From Stercorarius parasiticus (taxonomy: Eukaryota; Chordata; Aves; Charadriiformes; Stercorariidae), in contig VWZL01005037.1 of NCBI GenBank assembly GCA_013396915.1, forward strand, positions 727,140 through 791,139: a stretch of 64,000 nt of DNA. Direction: 5' to 3'. Position 1 is the first letter of the stretch; each line of letters opens with the position of its first letter. Positions 11,254 through 24,300 of this stretch are shown here, in pieces. The position numbers and the translations under genes were made by a program. The notes under the pieces are model-generated. The model had not been told where the DNA came from. It saw nothing but the letters and a program-made list of their open reading frames with translations, and did not search any database.

Positions 11254-12265
11254 GCACATTTTAACACACGGGCCTTTTCTTGTGATATCAAACAGGAGAG
11301 AGTCTTAGGGAGAAATTAGGTCACTCACTGCCGAACTAACTGGTCAGCAAACTGATGTAATGACTATTTTCAAGTTTGCTCTTAAATTTGCCACTTTCCT
11401 GCCTCCCATTAAATCAGGCAGAAAATAGAACTGTGTCAAAAATTAGGTACTTCCAAAGAAATTGTTCCTCTTTTTGTTCATTTTTCTTTGGCATTCATCA
11501 TAGGGAAAGGAAAGAAAAAAAAAGGCCTTTTACCTAGGATATTTTCACCACTTTGACCGTAAGTGAAAAGCAGCTTTTGTCAGCAAAGTGCTTTTTGCTG
11601 CCTGATGGGTAATGTAATGTGTGAGTCAGTGTGGAAAAGGAGTTGAAGGTCAAAGCTGTAAGAGTACTTGCTGTGTCACTTGGTGTCCTGATCTGAATGT
11701 TATGCATGTCATTTCCCCAGCTCACTGTCAAAGAAGGGAAACCATTCCATGGCTAGGAGTCTGCATGAGTGCTGAAGAATAAGTCAAGAAAAATTACTCC
11801 CTCAAAATGTGCCCCAAAAAAGGGATAAGAATAATTACTTAATTCTGTTTCTCACACAGTGTGTGGAAATTTGCACATTGCCTTCCCTGAACACCATTAC
11901 CCATCTTTTCCATTCGTGAAAGCTTGCAACAAACTTTGAAAGGTGAAATACTGATGAGTTTTGCCACTGACTTGGTGAGGCTGGGAATTATCCAGAAACA
12001 GCTCACAGAGAAAAGGAAGGCTTGCAAGAGAGTAACAGCAGTTGAAAAATCCCTGTGAATTCCTTTAATCAACATTGTCATTATGCGTGCATTTTCAGAT
12101 GAAATTCTCCTTCCGTGGAAAACGTTGCTGAAAATACCCTGTTTGTTGTTCAGCAACATTAACCTTTTAAAAATCCCACTTATGCTCTAAAATGAAGTGT
12201 GCCTGCGCACACTGACTTCCTTGTTTTCAGCAGGACCTTTTACTACCCAGGCTCTGCTTTTTTTT
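11254..12265. other. Complex unique DNA, possible regulatory sequence
   Basis: The sequence from about 11540 to 12260 is of high complexity and has enhancer-like texture (TGCTGCCTGATGGGTAATG, TTTGTTGTTCAGCAACATTA). No coding frame is credible, although a 106-codon minus-strand opening is present at 11839-12159. Conservation could not be tested. Confidence 0.3.
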
Positions 12266-12679
12266 TAACATCAAAAACGTAGAATGAAAGGCTCCTTTAA
12301 AGAATCTTCGCTTATTTACTCTGCACAACTGGACGCTAGTAAGTTTATCCCCTCTTTTCACTGACTGGTTTTGTAGATTGGGTTAAAAATATTGTTTTTG
12401 ACATTTAAAGCCCTTAATTGACTAGGTCTCAACGAAGTGCCTTACTGAGCTTCTGGCACTCTGCATACCACTTCCTCCTTTTGGGTCAAAAGGGGCAAAA
12501 CTCTTGTATTTGAAGGTCTGCAGAAGTAGAAAGGGCAGTGTTAACATTTCTGCATGTTCAGCTAAAGATCACAGAACAGTCACCTAGCTGACTTTTCCCA
12601 GGATCGTGTATTTCTGTTTAAGGCAGAATTGCAATCCTTTTTACTTCAGAGCGCTCTGACAGGACTTTGTTTAACCTGG

Positions 12680-12716
12680 TATCACAAAATAATTTGCAAT
12701 TTGTGATAAATTGCAA
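12680..12716. repeat. Two overlapping, mutually exclusive palindromes
   Basis: TATCACAAA (12680-12688) pairs perfectly with TTTGTGATA (12700-12708). TTGCAATTT (12694-12702) pairs perfectly with AAATTGCAA (12708-12716). The two 9-bp stems share bases, so only one can form at a time. No known element is recognised. A decayed MITE end is possible. Confidence 0.6.
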
Positions 12717-12719
12717 TTG

Positions 12720-12765
12720 TAATTTTTATTTTTTTTTACTTTTTATTTTTATTTTTACTTTTTAA
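12720..12765. repeat. T-rich low-complexity tract (TTTTTA/TTTTTAC units)
   Basis: Irregular runs of T broken by A and ACT follow directly after the palindromes at 12680-12716. It is simple sequence of no evident function. Confidence 0.85.
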
Positions 12766-14439
12766 ATGATCAGAATGTGAAAACTTGTAATCAAAGTAAA
12801 ACACCATACATTTATCTTGGCTCCTAGTGTGATTTCACTTGATTGATTCCACAACTCCTAAATGGTTTCCCTCAGAAATGCATCCGGCATCATTTTTTTA
12901 GACTTCCTGTCTTGTAGAGTTTTCCTCATCTGGGATCTGGCCTTGCAAATGTCTCAGCATGTGACCAACTCAACTGGATATCTTGTGTAGAAACCCATCA
13001 TGCTCCTAAACCCAAATAGGCAGATCCCACTAACACTTATGTGGCTCAGTTTACAGGCTACTGATGTAAACTACATATCTGAGAGATTTCTTTTCCAGGG
13101 CTTTATTTATCAGAGAGTTAGAGGAATGTGTTAAACTCATCAGCATTTTGGTTCTGCCTTGATATTTCAATTTAATTTGCTATTAATAGTTCAAGATTTT
13201 GTGTCTCAATGAAGAGTAAGACTGAGACTAGTAAATCATCATTTTAAGTTACAATGATAGCAAGCAGTCTTGCAACTGAGATCAGGATTATAAATCACAA
13301 GATGTCTTCCCTCATAGTTTATAGCATCTTTCACAACTCACTGACGCCAACGAAGAAACGTAATTTAAGAACCATAGAAAATAGTGAAGTTAGGTTTATG
13401 GGCATCCAATGAAAATGTTTCATAAATGAAGTTAAAATAGACTATATTTCTATATATTGCGTAAGCACCTTCTGCAGATACTCATTTGAGAGGCATAATT
13501 TTTATCAATGCATTTCCTAGCATTGTGTCAGTGTCACTTTATTTTAGTGTTACTGAGTGAAAGAGACATAATGATGACTGAAGTCTTTCAAAATGACTCT
13601 AGATGTTATAATTAAACCAATTACTAATCCCTGTATCTTGTTCATATGCTAAAGAAAAGTGTACTAATTCTGTACAATTGCCACAGGCAGTCTGCCTGAA
13701 ATTCATACACACAAATATAAACTCTGCAATATAACTTAAGAAGAAAACTCTCTTATTTCTATTAATAAGATGAATCACTCATAATGGCTCTGTCTATGTT
13801 AGATGTACTCCAGCATGATAGTAGATCTATAGAACAAAACAGCTGGTGCGGATGTCTACATTTGGGGAGGGGGAGATATTTCATATTAATTCTTGGCAGT
13901 TCCAGTGAACTGTATGCCCATTAGCAGCCAGAGCGCATTGGATTTTCTCCTGGAGCTTTGCTTCTGGTTTATTTTTCATTTGAAAGGAATCCAGCTCATA
14001 AGCTCCAAGACCACTCAGTGATATGACTCAAATCTCAGCAAATGGGAACAAAGGAGGTATTTACTTGAAAAATTGCACTGCTGATCTAAATCAAAATGTT
14101 AATGTAGATTCACCCGTTTACCACATTTTAAAGACTGTGAAGACAGACCTTTTTCAATGATGAATAAACACAAAAATAGTAGAAAAATAATAAAACAGGA
14201 TGCCATGCTCAGCACATGTTAATATCTCTGGACAGTTACTTCCTTCCTAAACAGTTTTAAAAACCAAGCTGCTTACAGATGGTATCAAGTGCCTGTCTTT
14301 AGCTTTATTGTGTTCTTGGGAGAATGAAAGCCCTTCACTGCAGGTACGTGCAAAGAATACATGAGCAGATAACTTATTTATCAAGGAATTTATCGAGGTA
14401 CCTCAGTTTCATATGCTCCAGCTGCGTAAAAAATTCCTG

Positions 14440-15110
14440 AGGACATATATGACAGTACAAACGCAGCAGTGCTGCAGGAAAGGGGATGAAGCCATCTCCA
14501 TCATTATTGACTATGAATCACATTATCTCCCATGCAAGCTTGTCACCTGAGACTTATTGGTCCCTCTTCCCCCGTAGGGGTTGAGTGTGCAAGACATTTT
14601 ATGACAGAATAGTAAGAACCACGTTTACTGAGGCCTGTAAAAATCTCAGCACAGAGAGATGCAAGTGTGAAGCTGACGTGAACACAGAGCTCTCACTCCC
14701 GGATGACTTGTGTCTGCTGAGAATCGGCAAGAGTGAGGTGCCCTGCGAGGGCAGGTGAGGGTGACCGCAACACTGGCAAGTGCCATGTCCCAACCAAGAG
14801 TAATCTGGAAGGACCCTGGTGTCTGGCAGTCACAGACAGTACAGTAGGTGCAGATGGTGGATGTGAGACACACCCTGCATGGACATAACCCAGCCATCAG
14901 CTGACATTAATCGTGGAAAACCTCTGGCTTAAAAAACTAGCAGCATGATTGGAAATGTGGCGTCCTCAGCTCAACACAGGCGACAGCTGAAACAGCCGAC
15001 TGAAAATGAGCATCGATGTGCTGCACTCTGACCTCAGGTGTAGTACAGCCAACGTAAGCCGATCTGGAGATGCTCCAGTTCGGAATCTGAGAAAAAACAG
15101 GCAGGACAAA
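14440..15110. other. CpG-containing segment of unknown origin
   Basis: Roughly a dozen or more CpGs occur over 430 bases (14680-15110), against a CpG-poor background. It includes the inverted repeat CTGGAG/CTCCAG at 15064-15078. No coding domain is seen in the overlapping minus-strand frames at 14.6-14.9 kb. It could be a decayed LTR that once was CpG-rich, a promoter-like element or an exon of a noncoding RNA. I recognise none of these specifically. Confidence 0.35.
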
Positions 15111-16194
15111 GATAATGTGGGAAGGCGCCTACTCTGATGTCACAGAAATGTTATTTGGAAGAAGTATGGAAAGACAATACACATTTCCTAGTTTGGTGAT
15201 TCTAAGCCATTCTGTAGCTCTGTGCTCTCCAATACTTGTCTCAGTCACCCAGAAAGAAAGCAGATATTGCAAAACCATAGAGTCTTTTTCTTCAAGTTGG
15301 GGCTAGGTACTTCTGCAGGAATGTTGTTTCAATCACGTGACTGTCAATTTCTAAGGGTTATTCAATCTTTATTAAACAGCAGAGTAAATATTTATTGAAG
15401 GCTTGGAGTAATTCTTCAGTACACAGTGCTGGTCCTATCAAATATACTGTAACATGTATAGAGCTCCTTTCCTTCAGAAACTATATGCTCTTTATTTGCC
15501 TGGAATTCTGTGCACAGATCTGCTTTTACAAATAGGAAGTGCCTCTATTTTCCTGATGCCAAATTCCTTCTTACCTGAGTCAACCTTTAGTTAACCCTGA
15601 GGGAAAAATCCTCCAACAGTGTAAATTCGTGTAGTGCCGCATGCAACCTGCCCTATTGTTTCTTCATTCTTCTTGAAACAGCTGTGGCTCTGGTAACAAT
15701 AATAAAAAGAATCCATTACTTTTTCATCCTAATAGTTCCTTCAGGTTTGATAGATTACGATGAATTAATCATACAGGATTTTGATAACATATTTTATTAT
15801 GTTGATTGAAGGGATTCACTTGAGATGACAGCTAACATGGCTCGATAGCCAAAAGCTTTTTAGCACAACTATAAGTCTATTCACTGTAGCTGCCATTCTT
15901 GAGCGACCCAAAGGAAGGAGCTAGAGTGAACGATATATCACTGGTGATGTGTTTCACTCTACAACTATGAAATATACCAGTAATTGCAATTAAGCAAGCA
16001 CAGTTTCAGAAGAAAAACATTTTATTTAATTTGAGACTTAGCCCCCCCAAACCAACCTGCCAGATTAAAAATTAGTGTGTGCTAGTTAACTTCTTTCAGA
16101 CATGCTTTATTTAATTGCTTCATGTGAAGTAACTCTTTGTTCTTCTCGGCTAGAGCAGTACTCTTCAGCTTGTGGTCTGTAGCTAGAATATTAG
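15111..16194. other. Unique DNA, no gene seen
   Basis: This is AT-rich DNA without recognisable repeats. ATTTTATTATGTTGATTGAAG near 15790 and similar words are ordinary for this composition. Confidence 0.55.
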
Positions 16195-16665
16195 ATCCAG
16201 CTTTATGTACCATACTTCATAAAAATGTGGACCAATTAGAGCTAGTCAGAGGATTATAACAAGAAGTCTCAGATGTTTATAAAACATGACCTTGGCGAAC
16301 ACGGTGAATGAACTGGATTGCTTGACCTAAGGAGGAGAAGACTGCGTGTGACAAGATAACAGTCTCCAGATACATAGAAAGCTGCTGCAAAGAGGCAGGG
16401 ATCAATCTGTTGTCCATGTTCGTGATGGATAGAAAAAGAAATAAGGAATTTAAATTGCATTAAAGATGATGCAAGTTATATATTAGGAAGAATTTTTGAA
16501 CAGTGAGGATAGTGAGGGAAATGTTAGGATAGATTGCCTGGGGAGGAATGTCCATTGCTGAAAGCCTTTAAGAAACAGTTAGACAAATATCTGTCAGGAG
16601 TGACATAGATAGAATCGATCCTGCTTTGACATAGAAAGAGATCTATGTTATGCTTTAAAAATTTC
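16195..16665 (+). mobile_element. Old CR1 LINE fragment, 3' part
   Basis: The segment follows the 3' portion of avian CR1 over about 400 bases. ACCTTGGCGAACACGGTG near 16290, CTGCTGCAAAGAGGCAGGG near 16381, and the sequence from 16467 on (TATATTAGGAAGAATTTTTG, TTGCCTGGGGAGGAATGTCC, TTAAGAAACAGTTAGACAAA) match, in order, the final part of ORF2 and the start of the 3' untranslated region. Many substitutions and small indels break the frame, so the copy is old and dead. The 5' boundary is uncertain by about 50 bases, and the usual terminal octamer repeat is not visible. Confidence 0.85.
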
Positions 16666-19600
16666 ATATGTTATTAGTCATTACAGCTGTGTATAGTCTG
16701 CAACGTGTTCGCATCACTTTTGTATATACATTTCAATATGTTAAAAGCATGTTGAGTTCAAAATCTCATCCTTAAATGATTATGCAGCAGAATTAAGGCC
16801 AGCTGTTTAACCCTTATTTATTTCCCCAGTATGTTTGCACTATGATACAGTCTTTAATTACCCTGTCACACGTTGGTTTATTTCCACAGCCCACTCTTTC
16901 ATTAGTCTGTTGGATGAATTCTACTCAGGGAAAGCATGCTATTTTACATACTGTCTAGCGTTCAATGGGTATTTTCGTATTTTATTACTGCATGCTGTCC
17001 AGACTTGCTCTGAAGACAAAATTGCTGTATTTTTAGGAAGATTTATATGTCTGTCTTCAGTGCAGTGTTTGAGTGATACTTTAACATTAACTTACCCTCC
17101 CAGCTTTGCTTTGACATCTGTACAGTCAGCTGGGAGCTCAGTCTGACACTGATTTTTCAGTGTAATCACTATTACATAGCACCACAGATGTTCAGAATAG
17201 AATTATAATATAAATTGTTTAAGGTTCAGCAGTTTTAATAGACAGTCCCTAACTTCTCAATGGTGATATCATAGTCTCATTGTTCTTGACAACAACTTGC
17301 ATATGTGTACTCTTCCTAATGATGAGCTACCGAATCTAGGTTTTTAATAGCAAACAAACTCCTTTATGCAATATCATTTTGACAACAAGCAGGGTTGCTC
17401 AGTAAAACTAAAACTTTTGGATTCACAACATTTGCACAAAATGACTGATTTCTAGCAATACAAGATTGTCATTCTCTATGTGTATCATCATTAGTGTGGA
17501 ATGAGACACATGCTCCGTTATTTAGGCTTCACCTACACTTATTACAGCAGACTACAGGAATCCTAGACTACAATCCTGCTTGGCAAGAAAGTATATTCTA
17601 ACGGGTGTAGGCAAGAGATAGCCTAACAACCCTGTTCAAACTTCATCACCTGCTGCTAAGATCTCTTATGACAACAGTGGTTCTTTTCAAACATAACTGA
17701 AAAATAGGAACAGTGATAAATAGGGCTGAGCTCCGCTAGTGGCAGGAAGGAACTAGAATGAGCGGCAGGATATAGATCTGGGATTGAAGAGCAGATGGCA
17801 GGGTAGTTCTGAGAAGCGATGACCTCAAGTCAGAAATTTCTGACTGCAGAAATTGCAACTGCTGGTTGTGTTAATCTTCTTGTTCTTGGGTCTGTGAAAG
17901 GCTGATCAGTCCTAAAGTAGAATCTTTCCTCCTCCATCCCTTAAATTTTGATGCTTTTTGTAACTCTGTTACTGATGCCATCGACTCTTTTACTTTCTCT
18001 TCCAGTTTTCCCAATACATAATCCCACATTTTCAACCGATCTGCAGTCCCTTTTTCAAGGCTGTTCTACACTTTGGAGTCCTCATGTATCTTCCTCCTAC
18101 TTAAATCTACAGTCTCCTTGCCTGGCCATGTTCCCTGTCCTCCTTCAATAGCTCTTCATCAGACACTGGTATTTCACCTATCTGGCCTCCTGGTCATCTG
18201 CTATATTTTCCTGATGAACCCACGTATTATAAAACTTTTAAACATAAATATTTAAAGTTTAGTTGTCTCAAGAAATGAAACCATGACCACTGTCTGCAGG
18301 CAGCGCTATAAGTCCCACTTTTGCTGTACAACTTTTACAAAGTTGAGTATATGTATCATTTTTACATGAGTGAACTGCTATTGGCTTGAAGTGATCATTC
18401 ATTTAACCTTAAATACACACCATGTTACTTCTGTACAGGTAGGTAGAAGAAAGGAATTTCAAGTAGCTTCAATGGGTCCGGCTCTTGTGTATCTGAGGTC
18501 ATGATCCTGAAAAATGTTATCCATGTAGTCTACATGTTAAAAATTCAGTTGAGTTGTTCAAAGGTCTTTTGTAGTTGCCTGAAAGCTCATTGCTTTCTCA
18601 GAGCACATCCTTGGAATAATCAGTTGTGTTGTACGATTTTTCTTGCCTAGAATTGAAATGTTTTATTTATATAAGTCATTCTGTTTTTTTTTAATATATC
18701 ATACTTAATTTTATATGTTCTAGGCCTGCATATGCAAGCCTGATTTGTATATTTAATGGTCCTTCATGAAACAAATGTTTAAACCCTTAGCCTAATAGAT
18801 ATACTTGATTTATTAAACAATGTATGTGCTGACTGCAATATGGAAAAAAATATATATGTAGTCAAACACTGCGGTTTTGCTATATTAAAATTGCAACCAA
18901 TTTCCTTGTATGTAATTTAAAGAAAATGTAGCAAATAAAAATGAATAATAGGCCAATTTCAGGGTGTTTTATAGTTGTAAACATATGACGTACAGGTAAA
19001 TCTGAGGTGTCATTAATTCAATATTTATGAATGTGAAAGTCATAATCTTGACTTTATGTATATATAAAAGATATATTTTTGGGTTTTGAGTCATATTTAT
19101 TGCACTTATTCATGTCCAAAGAGCAGAAGGTCTTCTATATTTTCTGACACAGGAAAAATAATTAGTTTGAAAATACATTTCTCAAAAAGACCTTGATTTA
19201 GAATTAAACATGAGTACTTGATGCAATCTTTTCTTGCTCAAAGTTTGGCTGTCCTCTCGGCTTGTAGAGGAAATATTAATACAGGAGCTGGAGCAACTTT
19301 CCAGCATTCCCAATAGATAACGGTCACCTACCACTAGTTATGAAATGTTCAAGAGGTCAAGGAATCTGTACCTTGAGACATAGATGGATGGTTTTCTTTG
19401 CCTCTATTCTACCTCTTGATATGTTACATATTTCTTCCTTTTCATACAGCATATACTGTAGACATTTCAAAGTAGTATGGCACAGATTAGCTACATTATG
19501 ATGCAATTCAGGAGAACAACATTCAGTATTAGCAGAGTCATGAGCTGACTTTTCTGATGTTTATTCACAATCTCATTTTATAGATTTGTTTTGTTTTCTG

Positions 19601-20984
19601 TTTGAGCAGCTGTGAAGAGAACTGTTCTCATGGAAATATTTTTGAGCTCTCAAACGCTAGCAGGTAACTAATAATTTGTCATATCAAGTGGATAGGATCT
19701 GTAACCTGTTAGTTACCCCCGGAAATTTAGTGGTACCATTTGTGGTTAAAATGATTTCTTTAGTTGACAAAAGAGATCACAAAAGGAAATTCTTAGCAAG
19801 AAAGCCGTAAAAGCATTGCCCTGAAAGTGCCTTCTTTTATGCTGCAGAACCACTCATCATTCCAGTGTATATTTATTAGAAATGCCATAGGTTAGAGAAA
19901 GAATAGAAGAAAATAAAAAAGAGAAAATGACCCATACCAGGTTTTGGGTACTAAACCTTTAAATGTAAAGTGAAATGAAGGTACCAGGCTACAAGCTCCT
20001 AAGGGAAGGATGTAAGCAATTAGGAACCGGTGAATAACACAGCACAAACGTAAGACAGAAAATGTGGGTCATGGGAATTGCTAGAAAAAAATTCCAAACA
20101 GAAAAAGAGTTCTGTTGATTTCTTGCAGTTATTATTCTGCTCATGTTTTGTTATGTCATAAAAAGGTTTAAAAACCCTTCTGTTTCTAGAATGCAAGTGA
20201 GTTGTGATGGAGACAGAAAACTAGAAACACATGATATGCATTTGTCATCATAAAACAAGCAGTATTATTTTCATCAAAAAGTAACAAATCACTACTCCCA
20301 AACCACATCATCTGTACCTATTCGTTCCATTATTTTCCTATTTTTAAATATAGTCAATGATAAAAAGATGTCCAGTTGTAACGATAGCCTTCATAAAAAA
20401 ATCTTTGGCATTTGATTTGGAGTGTTCTTTGGTTGCAAGAACTGAACTTCAAATAAAACCCTTAAAAATGTTTTGCATGGGACTTGGAAAACTGTCCTGC
20501 ACTGTCCTAAGCCTGCTCTCAATGAAATAAATAGCGAAACTTCATAGCTTGTCTTAAAACTTAGTTAAACTGTCATGAGGGATACCAAAAATCTCAGTCT
20601 TTATTAATGAGAAAAATAGAATGTATGCTCTGTAAAACTCAACTGTGCAGGTCTACATATATTATTAATGACTAATGAGTAGTGGTTTTGCATTTTGGAC
20701 AAAGATCTATGAATAATCTGGTGCCACAATTAAAAATGGATGTAGCTATGTCAACACTTAGAAAATATCATCTTTAATATCACAGCAATAGACTTTCATT
20801 CTAATAGTACCATCCTCTCCACTTCCAATTTTGTTTAAGGCCATGTGTCTTCAGAGACCCTTAAGACAAGGTGTGTAAGTAGTTGCCATGTTGCAGATTC
20901 CAGGGTGCAGTTTTCTACTTTGCCTTTTATTTTAGTGGGCTGCGGGTTCTACTTTTGGTCGGGTTTTTTGTAGTGATTTCCCTA
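16666..20984. other. AT-rich unique DNA, no gene seen
   Basis: This long stretch lacks recognisable repeats, CpG patches or coding frames. AT-rich runs occur at 18.68-18.70 and 18.84-18.86 kb. The 103-codon frame at 16835 and the short hydrophobic frames at 17.9-18.3 kb have no domain and are consistent with chance. Confidence 0.6.
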
Positions 20985-21340
20985 TACTTCATACTTCTTC
21001 CTTTCTAAAGTTTAATGTCAGGTTGTTGTACAGTCCCTCCCACAAGGATCTGAATGTAATTGTATTTTGGGCACTATTATTTAGTGGCTCAGTTATAGCT
21101 CTTGAAATAACTCTCTGTGTGTTACTTAGGGCCATAACCTCTCCCCTTGTGTGCTCTAGAACAAGCTGTTCCAAGAAACAATTGCTTAAAATGTCAGGAA
21201 ATTGCTTCCTAAACCTCGTCCCAATATGACATATGACCAGTTTATATGCTGACAGTTGAAGTCCCCCATTACTACTGTTTTATTAGATTTAGTTGCCTCT
21301 ATGGTCCTAGCATTGCACACACAGTATTGTTTTCCTGATC
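20985..21340 (-). mobile_element. L3/CR1-type LINE fossil, endonuclease part of ORF2
   Basis: Translated from the minus strand, 21310-21230 gives a run ending TVVMGDFNCQHINWS, which has the GDFN block of the APE-type endonuclease found in CR1/L3/L2-clade LINEs (codons for GDFN at about 21266-21255). After a frameshift, 21180-20989 continues with LEQLVLEHTRGE and, near the end, LYNNLTLNFRKEE, which occupy the expected positions downstream in the same endonuclease domain. The frameshift and missing parts show a dead copy. The strong decay suggests an insertion older than the CR1 at 50.4 kb. The exact family (L3 or an old CR1) needs a database comparison. Confidence 0.78.
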
Positions 21341-24300
21341 TGGAAGTGAGTAGTTACAAGCATGTGTGTTCTCTCTGCTCAGAGAGCAGCACAAAATTAT
21401 TCAACATTTAATTCTATACATGTCTTTTTTTAAGGATGAAGTGGAACATGAGCTGTGTCTAGCTTTTTTACAGACATTCTGAACAAATGTGTACTTTAAT
21501 TTGTATGGATATACAAATCAAATTATAAAACATACTTGCATGTCAATGACTAATTTTGGGTGATTTTAATGCATTAATTATACTTCAAGCCTTTAATTTT
21601 CCTGGGGCTAATCTACTCCGTTGAGCCTTGCCAAACTAAGGACAGAGACTAAATCTGATATTACAGATTTATAACTGCCAATATGAGTCCTTTCCAAGGC
21701 AAACACACTTCTGTTCCTTCAATTTTCTGCTTCTGCAGCTTGGATAAAGAAGGATAGAGATATTACATCCCTATTAGAGTTATTAACATTGAAGTTTCAC
21801 AGTCGTAGGATTACAGTTCCCCATTCACCACATTAGAAATTAGAGTTTAGGTCACAACTTAATTGTTGTTCAGCTCATTGAAATGTCTTACTGGGTTAAC
21901 TAGCCATACTACAAGCCAATGGCAGATTTGGGAAGACCACCAAGTTGTTAAATTGCCTCATTGCAAACCTCTTGTTGGCTCTATGGCAGGCATATTTGCA
22001 CTGTGATCTTCAGAATGTTAGACTTGTATTGTGTTCCTTGGAGTATGTCAACCGGATGTTTGGGACAAGAGCTGCTCATCAGAATAATTTTCAATCATCA
22101 TGTCAGCTATTTACATGACTGAACTTTTTTCATTACTTCTATCCTTGTATCTTAAGGCGCCTTCTCATCCAGTGCAGCTGCCTTTGCATTTTCTCTCAGC
22201 ACATCTCTGTTTTGGCACTCCCTACTCAGTAGCTGAATACCTGAGGCCAATTTTGTAGTTCTCCTGTACTTAAACCAGCTCTTTAGTAATAACAGGGTTG
22301 ATTTCTCTGAACAAATAGTACAGGCGTTACTTTTACATTATCAAAACATTTGTTAAACAAGAGTCCTAAAGGATACGTGAAAATTTATAACATAGGTGCT
22401 TTCAAAACAAAACCCTTGAACTTTTTTTTATGCAAAAGTTATGCCAAGAATAAGGACATAGAAAATATTCCCAATCTCTACTGATACTAACTAATTGATT
22501 TAGAGTAGTTAATTCTCAGCAAAATACTAGAGCATGTCTTTGAAAACAAGGGGAAAAATAAGGATGAATAAAATCAGTTTTGTTCTGTTTGAGGTAAAAG
22601 ATGTATACTACAGTAATGAAAGAACAGTAGCTATTCATTTTTTAGGAATAAAAAAAAAGCTAATTAATTGTTTCCCTTAGTCTTACGGAACAATTTTTAA
22701 AGTTTGTTTTCCTTTTTTATTAGTAAAACTGAGGAAATCCATATTTTTTCAGGTATAAGCCAAGTGTAACATTAATAAGCACAGAAATTATCCAAGGAAT
22801 CTAACTTCAATCTTTTCAGTACCTTATAATTCACCAAAAGGAAGTACCTGGCTTTCTGAAATGTGAAAAATTACTTGTGGTTTTCTCTTGCACTCATTTT
22901 CAGTATTCTGAGATTGTATACTTCATTTTTACGTATTTATGACATCCTATTTGTAGATGATTGTGTTTTCTCTGGCTAGCTCTTGTGCTAAAGGATGATT
23001 TAGTTTGTATTTTACTCAGTGGGCCATGCATCCTAATTGTCACATGCCATGCATTTGAGTTTCTATTGAAAAAATGAGGCCTTTTCAATATATACCAATA
23101 ATTAATCTACGTAATGTGATTTAAGGATCACATTTTAAAGTCCAAAAATGCTTTGAGTTACAAAAATGGTCATGAATTTATTTCTTTTTAAACTCATGAC
23201 TGAATTGAGGAACTGTTTATCTCTGAGCATAAATAGCACATTTTACGTTTCATGAAGAATCCCTTTAATTAAAAACAAAATTAGAAGTTTTTTAATCATT
23301 ATGAAATTGTAAACAAAAGCATGGACTGAAACTGGCCTTGGTTAACAGGTTTGAGAATGAGACACATTAGGAAGCTTTTGCAAACGCTTCTTTGCATCTT
23401 GATTTCGTGAAAATAAAACCCTGCCAATGTGTGCTCTACTTTGTGCCAGGGCAATCACATTGATAGGAGCAAGCAATATACTTGCCCTGTCATGGGAATA
23501 AGAGGTAAGAAATAGTTTTGTCTGTGCCTATGCCTGAGGCTAAGAAAATGTAGGGATTTTTTGAGGCAAGAGGCAAGAGAGTGAAACTGTAGTCTGAGGT
23601 ACGGTATTCTCCATATGCGATGATCCCAAAAAAGAACAGAGTGCCACGTATTTGACTTATGGTTGATTCAATTTAAACATTGCAGTATTCTTTATTAGAG
23701 CTCAAATTAATGAGTCCCAGTAGCCCAGTGTTATTCAGCCTCAGACTAAAGGAAATTAGGAACTCTCAAGGGTAGTGAACTAGGGGAAAACTCAGGTTTA
23801 CAAGCCAATTTTCTGAAAACCTGCACTATATGCACCATGGAAAGAGTGGTCATACCAGATTTATTAAGGAATCTCCCAAGGATATGAAAAGAACATATTT
23901 AAGGTAATCTGGCCATCTTAAGTCCACCGAGGCTGTCTGCTACTTTGTTGTCTTGCTTTTGTTCCAGAGAGCTTTTGTCTTAGCTTCAGTAAACTGTAAA
24001 TGCTATGCTATTTCTCTTGTTCTTTTTCTTTTTGGTGTGTTCAGTACTATTCAATAATCTCCTGAGCTTTAAAACAAACTTCTCTTTAACACTTGTACTT
24101 GAAAATGAAGACTCTTGGGTCTTGTTGACCTACAAGGAACAGCAACCACCAGTCCCTGAAGGTTTTCTTGGAGGTTCAGGACTATATGCAAAGCAAGCTA
24201 TAAGAAGCAGAGATGCAACTGCTTCGCTGAGTTTAAAATTGGAACTATTTAAAATAGCTTAGGGAGGACAAAGTTTATATGATATAGATGCAAGGGCCAA

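Larger units (their letters stand above)
12266..14439. other. AT-rich unique DNA, no gene seen
   Basis: This is ordinary AT-rich sequence. It contains the overlapping palindromes near 12.69 kb and the T-rich tract that follows them, both listed separately. There is no interspersed repeat of a family I recognise. Confidence 0.55.

Noticed and set aside
24005..24262. Short frame with a signal-peptide-like hydrophobic start
   Set aside because: The hydrophobic run is the translation of a T-rich tract. The remainder has no recognisable domain.
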